A DNA stretch of 64,000 bases. Source: Monoglobus sp964617455 (GTDB lineage: Bacteria > Bacillota > Clostridia > Monoglobales > Monoglobaceae). The stretch covers positions 62,001-126,000 of the forward strand of contig CAZTYF010000001.1 of NCBI GenBank assembly GCA_964617455.1. Direction: 5' to 3'. The notes under the pieces were generated by a model. It was not told the DNA's origin. It was given only the letters and a program-made list of their open reading frames with translations, and ran no database searches. Positions 8,459-14,940 of this stretch are shown piece after piece; position 1 is the first letter of the stretch, and each line of letters opens with the position of its first letter. A program made the position numbers and the translations under genes.

Positions 8459-9361
8459 ATGCTTGAAACTGTTTGGCGGGAGCTTGTATACATTTGGTAT
8501 TATTTTGAGATACAGCTTCGGCAGATTTTCTTCTATTGGGCATTGGGCATTGTTATCGGCTCGGTTATCTCCGTTTTCGGCAAGGAGAAAATCCATTCCC
8601 TGATGCGGGTGATACAGGACAAAAAGCTTGGGGTTTTCGGTATAATCCCCGCAAGCCTCATAGGCATTGCCTCCCCCTTGTGTATGTACGGCACAATCCC
8701 CCTTGCGGCGGCTTTTTCCCAAAAGGGTATGCGGGATGACTATCTTGCGGCTTTTATGATGAGCAGCATATTGCTCAATCCCCAGCTGTTGATATACAGT
8801 GCCGCCTTGGGCAATTTTGCCCTGTGCATAAGGTTCATTTCCTGCTTCCTCTGCGGAATTGCGGCGGGGCTGGCGGTGCGGTTTTTCTTTAAGGACAAGC
8901 CCTTTTTCAATTTTGAGGGCTTCTCCGAAAGGGAGAGCAGAGACAAGGATCCGAATCCCCTTTTGCGGCTTTTGAAAAACATAGGCCGCAATATAAAGGC
9001 CACCGGACCCTATTTCCTGCTGGGCATACTCCTTAGCGCCCTGTTTCAAAGATATGTTCCCCAGGATGCTTTTGCCAACCTGTTTGTGAACAACCGGGGC
9101 TTCGGACTTTTGATGGCAGCCACAATCGGGGTGCCACTGTACGCCTGCGGCGGAGGCACAATTCCCCTTTTGCGGCAGTGGCTCTCAAACGGCATGAGCA
9201 TGGGCAGCGGGACGGCCTTTATGATTACCGGACCCGCCACCAAAATCACCAACTTGGGGGCTCTCAAGATTGTGCTGGGTTTTAAGCATTTTGCCCTGTA
9301 TTTGGCCTTTGTTATGGTATATGCCCTCCTCAGCGGGTTTGCGGTGAATCTTATCACTTAA
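8459..9361 (+). CDS. ArsP/DUF318 family permease
   Basis: 300 residues, eight or more hydrophobic helices, with the two inverted signature segments of this permease family: ASPLCMYGTIPL in the first half and GVPLYACGGGTIPLL in the second. Each has a cysteine next to a Gly-Thr-Ile-Pro-Leu turn. Members include ArsP, which exports trivalent organoarsenicals, and many transporters of unknown substrate. GGAGGG lies 5 bases before the ATG. It follows larE by 32 bases and ends the operon; cargo could be a metal, metalloid or sulfur compound linked to the upstream redox and sulfur-transfer genes, but nothing here decides it. Confidence 0.85.
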   Translation: MLETVWRELVYIWYYFEIQLRQIFFYWALGIVIGSVISVFGKEKIHSLMRVIQDKKLGVFGIIPASLIGIASPLCMYGTIPLAAAFSQKGMRDDYLAAFMMSSILLNPQLLIYSAALGNFALCIRFISCFLCGIAAGLAVRFFFKDKPFFNFEGFSERESRDKDPNPLLRLLKNIGRNIKATGPYFLLGILLSALFQRYVPQDAFANLFVNNRGFGLLMAATIGVPLYACGGGTIPLLRQWLSNGMSMGSGTAFMITGPATKITNLGALKIVLGFKHFALYLAFVMVYALLSGFAVNLIT

Positions 9362-9396
9362 GCCCGTAATCCGTAAAATTTCATAAAACGATTCGT

Positions 9397-9423
9397 CCGC
9401 ACCTTCCGCCATGGGAGGTGCGG
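9397..9423 (+). terminator. Hairpin after the permease gene
   Basis: CCGCACCT pairs with AGGTGCGG, extended inward by a G-T and two G-C pairs, 36 bases after the permease stop. There is no T run behind it, so termination is plausible but unproven. Confidence 0.4.
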
Positions 9424-9464
9424 TTCCACAAAGTGACAAAACGCCTTAAAATTCAAAAAAAGGG

Positions 9465-9493
9465 TTGCTTTGAAGAACTCGGTATGGTATAAT
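9465..9493 (+). promoter_or_regulatory. SigA-type promoter for dnaN-recF-remB-gyrB
   Basis: TTGCTT, 17-base spacer, TATAAT preceded by TGG (extended -10), about 60 bases before the dnaN ATG. No DnaA-box cluster (TTATCCACA-like) is seen around it. Confidence 0.8.
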
Positions 9494-9553
9494 TATGAGT
9501 ATGGAATATTGCGGAAAACTTATGAAAATTCGGGATATGAAAGGATAGATTTT

Positions 9554-10687
9554 ATGAAGTTCACATGTAAGACGGAAGAACTGAACTCGGCCATCTCAAG
9601 CGCCTCGAGAGCGGTTTCCACCCGCTCCAGTATGCCGGTTTTGGAAGGTCTTTATATCAAAGCCGATAAGGATGCGGGGCTCCTCTATGTCACCGGCAAC
9701 GACTTGGAAATTGCCATTGAGGCTTACATCCCCGCCGACATAACCGAAGGGGGCGGAGTGGTCCTCAATGCCAAGCTCCTTGCAAAAATCGGAGTCACCT
9801 CCGGCGGCGAGGACGTGAAGGTGGAGACAAATAAAGAAAATCTGACCGAAATAAAGGCAGGCAGAGCCAAGATAGAGATTATGGGAATTCCGGAAGGAGA
9901 ATTTCCGGATTTGCCCGGCGTCGATAAGGACTACTATGCCACACTCCCTGCCGCCGTTCTTAAGAATATGATTGAAACCACGGCCTTTTCCGCCGCAAAA
10001 AGCGACAGCGACCCGGTGAGAACGGGGGCCCAGCTCAAGATTTCGGAGCATGACCTTTCCATGGTCACTCTTGACGGATACAGAATCGCCAAGCGCACGG
10101 TTCACTTGGAGGGCACCTATGAGCCCCACGAGATGATTATCCCCGCAGAGTCTTTGGTTAATTTGGCCAGGATTATAGGCACCTCCGAGGAGGAGGGAGA
10201 AGTGGAAATCACGGCCACCAACAATCACGCCATTTTCAAAATCGGAAATTGCCGAATGATAACCCGCCTGATAGAGGGCACCTATACCAATTATGAAAGG
10301 ATTATCCCAAGCAGCTATGAGCTTGAGCTTAGGTGCAGCAAAAAGGACATTGCCGAGGCGGTGAGACGGGCCTCTCTCATAATCCTCAACGACTTAATCA
10401 AAGGCCCCATCCGTTTCCGTATAGGAGACGGCCAAATAAACGTCTCCTGTTCCACCACCGCCGGTTCGGTTGAGGAGTATGTGGATGTGGACACTCCCGT
10501 CGATGCGGACCTTGAGATAGGATTCTATGACAGATATCTCCAGGAGGTTTTCAATGTGATTTCCGAGGAGAATATTATGATGAATTTCAACAAGAGCGTA
10601 AATCCCTTGGTTATAACTCCCGCAAACGGCAGCGATGATTTTATGTATATGATTTTGCCCATCAGACTCAGAACAACGGGCCGGTAG
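9554..10687 (+). CDS. dnaN: DNA polymerase III sliding clamp (beta subunit)
   Basis: 377 residues, the usual length of the beta clamp, which has three similar domains per monomer and forms a ring that tethers polymerase to DNA. It opens with MKFTCKTEELNSAISSASRAV and SSMPVLEGLYI, carries NDLEIAIEA near residue 50, and ends with the typical clamp terminus YMILPIRL before a short TTGR tail. The frame is open to 9470 but that lies inside the promoter; ATG 9554 has AAAGGA before it. It is followed after 12 bases by recF. The usual upstream partner dnaA is absent; a permease operon precedes it. Confidence 0.97.
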   Translation: MKFTCKTEELNSAISSASRAVSTRSSMPVLEGLYIKADKDAGLLYVTGNDLEIAIEAYIPADITEGGGVVLNAKLLAKIGVTSGGEDVKVETNKENLTEIKAGRAKIEIMGIPEGEFPDLPGVDKDYYATLPAAVLKNMIETTAFSAAKSDSDPVRTGAQLKISEHDLSMVTLDGYRIAKRTVHLEGTYEPHEMIIPAESLVNLARIIGTSEEEGEVEITATNNHAIFKIGNCRMITRLIEGTYTNYERIIPSSYELELRCSKKDIAEAVRRASLIILNDLIKGPIRFRIGDGQINVSCSTTAGSVEEYVDVDTPVDADLEIGFYDRYLQEVFNVISEENIMMNFNKSVNPLVITPANGSDDFMYMILPIRLRTTGR

Positions 10688-10699
10688 AGCTATTGGGGA

Positions 10700-11836
10700 A
10701 TGAGAGCGAACAAACTGCGGCTGAAAAATTTTCGCAATTACGAAGAGGAGGAAATTCGGTTTGACCCGGGCGTCAATGTGATATACGGAGACAATGCCCA
10801 GGGAAAGACCAATATCTTGGAGGCGGTTCACATATTTTCCTTGGGCCGCTCCGTCCGAACGGTGAAGGACAGCGAGTTGATTCGCCACGGCGAGAGCAGC
10901 GGTCAAATCGGTTTGGACTACAGCGCCTACGACAGAGACAGCGTCTTTCAAATCGAGCTCAGCAAAAAGCGGCGGAAGGTTATAACCTACAATGAACTGC
11001 CGATTAAGAAAAACAGCGAGCTTTTGGGCAAATTCAATGTGGTCTATTTCGGGCCCGAACTGAGCGGCCTTGTGAAAGGTGGTCCTCGGGTCAGGCGGCG
11101 GAATCTGGATATGCTGATAAGCCAGCTGCGGCCCAATTACTTTTCGGCTCTGTCAAGTCTTCGTCAGGTGGTGGACAGCAAAAACGCCCTCCTGAGAATG
11201 GCGGAGCCCAACAAGACACTCCTTGAGATAATGAACGAGAAACTCTGCGAATATTCCGCCCAAATCATCGGATACAGAACCGAATTCCTGCGCCGTCTGG
11301 CTGTCCTTGCGGCAAAAATCCAAAAGGATATCTCAGGCGGAAAAGAGGACCTTGAAATCAGATATATGTCCTGTATCGGCAGAATCGATGAGGAAGCGGA
11401 TATTTCCCGAGACAGGCTCACGGAACTTTTGCATGAGAAAATCTCCGCCGCGGCTCCGAGGGAGCTTGAATATAAGGAAACCGTAATAAGCCCCCATCGG
11501 GAGGACTTAATCTATGAGATAAACGGCAAAGAGGCCCGTGCTTTTGCCTCCCAAGGCCAGCAGAAAACCATCGTCCTTGTGGAAAAGCTGGCGGAGGTCC
11601 TGCTGATTAAAGAAGAAATAAACGAGACACCCGTGCTCCTCCTTGACGACATAATGAGTGAACTTGACAAGGCTCGCCGCAGGTTTGTGCTGAAAAACAT
11701 AGAAAATATGCAAATCCTGATTACTTGCACGGACATTGACGATTTTTCGGAGTCGGTGAAAAATGTCTCCGAAATCAACAGAATATACGTGGAGGGGGGC
11801 TCCGCAAAAGAGCAGCCCCCGGGGGAAGTTGAATAG
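10700..11836 (+). CDS. recF: DNA replication and repair protein RecF
   Basis: 378 residues. An SMC/ABC-type ATPase: Walker A GDNAQGKT near residue 30, ABC-like signature FASQGQQKT and Walker B VLLLDDIMSELD in the C-terminal third. RecF with RecO and RecR loads RecA at gapped DNA. The start LRLKNFRNYEEEEI is typical. The gene lies between dnaN and remB in the standard Firmicutes order. Its ribosome site (TTGGGGA) is weak, so coupling to dnaN translation is likely. Confidence 0.96.
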   Translation: MRANKLRLKNFRNYEEEEIRFDPGVNVIYGDNAQGKTNILEAVHIFSLGRSVRTVKDSELIRHGESSGQIGLDYSAYDRDSVFQIELSKKRRKVITYNELPIKKNSELLGKFNVVYFGPELSGLVKGGPRVRRRNLDMLISQLRPNYFSALSSLRQVVDSKNALLRMAEPNKTLLEIMNEKLCEYSAQIIGYRTEFLRRLAVLAAKIQKDISGGKEDLEIRYMSCIGRIDEEADISRDRLTELLHEKISAAAPRELEYKETVISPHREDLIYEINGKEARAFASQGQQKTIVLVEKLAEVLLIKEEINETPVLLLDDIMSELDKARRRFVLKNIENMQILITCTDIDDFSESVKNVSEINRIYVEGGSAKEQPPGEVE

Positions 11837-11868
11837 GGAAGTCTCCCGAAAAAGAAAGGGGCGACACC

Positions 11869-12159
11869 GTGTATCTTCATTTGGGAAAAAATACCGCCGT
11901 TGATACGGAGGATATAATCGCCATTCTCGATATGGATAACATTACCATCTCAAAAGCCTCAAGAGACTTTTTGAAGAAGGCGGAAGAGAAAGGGCTTGTG
12001 GTGAGTGTTACGGAAGATTTGCCCAAGTCGGTTATCTTGGTGGGAAAAGGCTCCGTAGACCGGGTGTATATAACCAACATCTCCTCAAAGGCTTTGGGGG
12101 GAAGGGCGGAAAGGCTGAATGATTTTTCCCCGTACGCTCTCCCGGACTTTGAGATATAG
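11869..12159 (+). CDS. remB: RemB/YaaB family protein (DUF370)
   Basis: 96 residues starting at GTG. It has the DUF370 opening MYLHLGKNTAVDTEDIIAIL and the middle part SVILVGKGSVDRVYITNISS. In Bacillus the gene in this position (yaaB/remB) takes part in extracellular-matrix regulation, and the paralogue RemA is a DNA-binding regulator. Here the recF-remB-gyrB order is kept. The target genes cannot be inferred from the window. Confidence 0.88.
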   Translation: MYLHLGKNTAVDTEDIIAILDMDNITISKASRDFLKKAEEKGLVVSVTEDLPKSVILVGKGSVDRVYITNISSKALGGRAERLNDFSPYALPDFEI

Positions 12160-12240
12160 ATTTTGCAAATCCTCGGCCCCCGCTCTGCCCGGGCGGAAAG
12201 GCCGATTCGTATAATATTCGGGCAGAAAGGCGAACAAGTT

Positions 12241-14187
12241 ATGCAAGAAGAACAACATATCACAAGCGTTCCCCTTGACGAGGAATATGACGAAAACCAG
12301 ATACAGGTCTTGGAGGGCTTGGAGGCGGTGAGAAGGCGGCCCGGTATGTATATCGGCTCCACCTCCTCAAGAGGCCTTCACCATTTGGTATACGAAATTG
12401 TCGACAACTCCATCGATGAGGCATTGGCAGGATACTGCACGGAAATCCTGGTGGAAATCGAGGCCGACAATTCCATAGTCGTCACGGACAACGGCAGAGG
12501 TATTCCCACGGGCATACATCCGAAAATGGGAATCCCTGCGGTGGAAGTGGTTTTCACCCAGCTCCATGCGGGAGGAAAATTCGGCGGCGGCGGATATAAG
12601 GTCTCCGGTGGCCTTCACGGCGTAGGCGCTTCCGTTGTCAATGCCCTCTCGGAATATTTGGAAGTGTGGATAAGAAACGGCGAGCATGTGTATTATCAGA
12701 AATACTGCCGAGGCGAAAGCTGCGGCGAGCTTAAGGAAATAGGCGACACCACGGAGACGGGAACCAAGGTCCACTTTATGCCCGACAGCGAAATTTTCGA
12801 GGATTTGGTTTTTGACTATGACATTCTCCGTCGGCGGCTCAGGGAGCAGGCTTTCCTCAATGCGGGTTTGACCATTATCCTTCGGGACAAGAGAGAAAGT
12901 GCCCCCCCGGAAAAAAAGGAAATCAAATTGAGATACGACGGGGGAATTCGGGAATTTGCGGAATTCTTAAATCGAAACAAAGAGCCCCTTCATCCGGGGG
13001 TAATCTATGTGAACTCCGTGAAGGACACCTGCGAGGCCGAGGTTGCCATGCAGTATAACGACGGCTACAGCGAAATGATAGTCAGCTTCGCCAACAACAT
13101 CAACACCACCGAAGGAGGAACCCATGAGACGGGCTTCAAGGCGGCCCTCACCAAGGTGATCAACGACTATGCCCGAAAGACCGGAATGCTGAAAGAAAAT
13201 GAGCCCAATCTCAAGGGTGAAGACACCCGTGAGGGTCTGTCCTGCGTAATCAGCGTGAAAGTCACGGAGGCCCAATTCGAAGGCCAGACCAAAACCAAGT
13301 TGGGCAACAGCGAAATCCGAAACGTTGTGGAAAAAATGATAAACGAAAAGCTCACCGAGTTTTTCGACGAAAACCCCTCGGTGGCCAGGACCATCGTGGA
13401 CAAGGCCATGACCGCCTCTCGGGCCAGGGAGGCCGCCAAGCGGGCAAGAGAAAACACCCGCCGCAAATCGGCTCTGGAGAGCAGCTCCCTGCCGGGCAAA
13501 CTTCACGATTGCTCCGACAGAGACAATACCTATACCGAGATATACATCGTTGAGGGTGATTCTGCGGGAGGCTCGGCGAAACAGGGCAGGGACAGGCGTT
13601 TTCAGGCCATACTTCCCCTTTGGGGCAAAATGCTCAATGTGGAAAAGGCGAGAATCGACAAAATATACGGAAACGACAAACTGACCCCGGTTATCACCGC
13701 CCTGGGAGCGGGCCTGGGGGATGAGTTTGACCTGGAAAAGCTCAGATACGGAAAAGTGGTGATTATGGCGGATGCGGATGTGGACGGAGCCCATATCAGA
13801 ACCCTGCTCCTGACCTTTTTCTTCAGGTATATGCGGCCTTTGATTGAGGACGGCCATGTGTATATAGCCCAGCCGCCTCTCTATAAGATAAGCAAGGGAA
13901 AAACCGACAGATATGCCTATTCGGACGATGAGCTCAAGAGCATACTGGCGGAGATGAGCGAGGGCCGAGCCCCCACCGTTCAGCGCTACAAAGGCTTGGG
14001 CGAGATGAATCCGGAGCAGCTTTGGGAGACCACCATGAACCCCGAAACCCGAGTTATGCTGCGGGTGGATTTGGAGGATGCGCGGCAGGCAGATGAGACC
14101 TTCACCATCCTGATGGGGGACAAGGTGGAGCCCCGCCGCCAATTCATAGAGGAATACGGCACCTCGGTTATTAATTTGGATATTTAA
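12241..14187 (+). CDS. gyrB: DNA gyrase subunit B
   Basis: 648 residues. GHKL ATPase motifs come first (EIVDNSIDEALAG, VTDNGRGIPTGIHP, GGLHGVGASVVNALS). The Toprim domain has EGDSAGGSAKQGRDR near residue 437 and MADADVDGAHI. The C-terminal QRYKGLGEMNPEQLWETTM near residue 579 is the GyrB rather than ParE form. With GyrA it introduces negative supercoils using ATP. ATG 12241 is preferred to the upstream TTG because GAAAGGCG precedes it and conserved sequence follows. About 35-75 bases upstream are a GC-rich inverted repeat (TCGGCC/GGCCGA) and a lone TATAAT. gyrA is not downstream in the window. Confidence 0.97.
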   Translation: MQEEQHITSVPLDEEYDENQIQVLEGLEAVRRRPGMYIGSTSSRGLHHLVYEIVDNSIDEALAGYCTEILVEIEADNSIVVTDNGRGIPTGIHPKMGIPAVEVVFTQLHAGGKFGGGGYKVSGGLHGVGASVVNALSEYLEVWIRNGEHVYYQKYCRGESCGELKEIGDTTETGTKVHFMPDSEIFEDLVFDYDILRRRLREQAFLNAGLTIILRDKRESAPPEKKEIKLRYDGGIREFAEFLNRNKEPLHPGVIYVNSVKDTCEAEVAMQYNDGYSEMIVSFANNINTTEGGTHETGFKAALTKVINDYARKTGMLKENEPNLKGEDTREGLSCVISVKVTEAQFEGQTKTKLGNSEIRNVVEKMINEKLTEFFDENPSVARTIVDKAMTASRAREAAKRARENTRRKSALESSSLPGKLHDCSDRDNTYTEIYIVEGDSAGGSAKQGRDRRFQAILPLWGKMLNVEKARIDKIYGNDKLTPVITALGAGLGDEFDLEKLRYGKVVIMADADVDGAHIRTLLLTFFFRYMRPLIEDGHVYIAQPPLYKISKGKTDRYAYSDDELKSILAEMSEGRAPTVQRYKGLGEMNPEQLWETTMNPETRVMLRVDLEDARQADETFTILMGDKVEPRRQFIEEYGTSVINLDI

Positions 14188-14236
14188 AAACCGAGGCTTC
14201 TGCGACACATTCCGCCGAATTATGGGAGGGAAAGCC

Positions 14237-14878
14237 ATGATTTTGATAGAAAAAACCCGAGTTATGAATCTTGAGGGAGCCATGCGGGGCGCAAGGAACC
14301 CCATGAACAGCTGGGACAGGAGCGACAGCCGATATGACAGACAGGGCAGATATGTGCTGGGCCCCAACGATTTGGACTTGGCCAAACGCCTCTGCCGTGC
14401 CGGCAGCGACCACCGCAAATTCATCCGTCAGATTATGGTCAGTGCGGACATCACGGCCCCCCTCTATTGGTGGAAAGAATTCGACACCTACAAAGTGGGC
14501 ACCGTGGCCAATTCCACCAGCACCATGCACAAAATCCACGCCAAACCCTTTGAACTCTCCGACTTCTCCTGCGAAAAACTGAGCAAGTCGGCCATGGAGG
14601 CCTTCACGGCCTATATGGAATTTTTGGAACTGAAGCGCAGACACTATGGGGAGACAAAGGACAGGGCCGATTGGGACGACATAATTCAGTTGCTGCCCTC
14701 CTCATATAACCAAAAGCGCACGGTGACCATGAATTATGAAAATCTGATGAATATGTATTTTGCCCGCAGAAATCACAAACTCACCGAGTGGCATGACTAC
14801 TGCGACTGGATTTTGAGACTGCCCTACACAAAGGAGCTGTTTTTGGACGAAACCGAAACCGCCGAGGGCACGAACTAA
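14237..14878 (+). CDS. Conserved clostridial protein of unknown function
   Basis: 213 residues, soluble, no signal peptide. I do not recognise a named family. The segment GPNDLDLAKRLCRAGSDHRKFIRQIMV followed by DITAPLYWWKEFDTYKVGT and NSTSTMHKI looks like a conserved core with charged and aromatic residues, as in an enzyme or nucleic-acid-binding protein. The arginine/histidine-rich RAGSDHRKFIRQ and the Ser/Asn-rich segment recall the layout of ThyX-type folds, but this is only a suggestion. ATG 14237 is chosen because GGGAGGG ends 6 bases before it. It follows gyrB by 49 bases and is probably cotranscribed with it. Confidence 0.75.
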   Translation: MILIEKTRVMNLEGAMRGARNPMNSWDRSDSRYDRQGRYVLGPNDLDLAKRLCRAGSDHRKFIRQIMVSADITAPLYWWKEFDTYKVGTVANSTSTMHKIHAKPFELSDFSCEKLSKSAMEAFTAYMEFLELKRRHYGETKDRADWDDIIQLLPSSYNQKRTVTMNYENLMNMYFARRNHKLTEWHDYCDWILRLPYTKELFLDETETAEGTN

Positions 14879-14895
14879 TAAAAAAGTTTTTAAAA

Positions 14896-14928
14896 AATCC
14901 CCCCGACTCCCGTCGAGCCGGAGGGATT
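14896..14928. terminator. Terminator of the pectate lyase gene (possibly bidirectional)
   Basis: Imperfect hairpin AATCCC-C-CCG-A-CTC / GAG-C-CGG-A-GGGATT. Read on the minus strand it is followed by TTTTTTAAAAACTTTTTT, a strong U tract, 13 bases after the pectate lyase stop. Confidence 0.75.
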
Positions 14929-14940
14929 ATTCTATATTGA

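Noticed and set aside
9361..9553. oriC between the permease gene and dnaN
   Set aside because: No DnaA-box cluster or AT-rich unwinding element, and dnaA is absent.
12967..14424. 485-codon minus-strand open frame
   Set aside because: Antisense to gyrB and the following gene, with no family resemblance.
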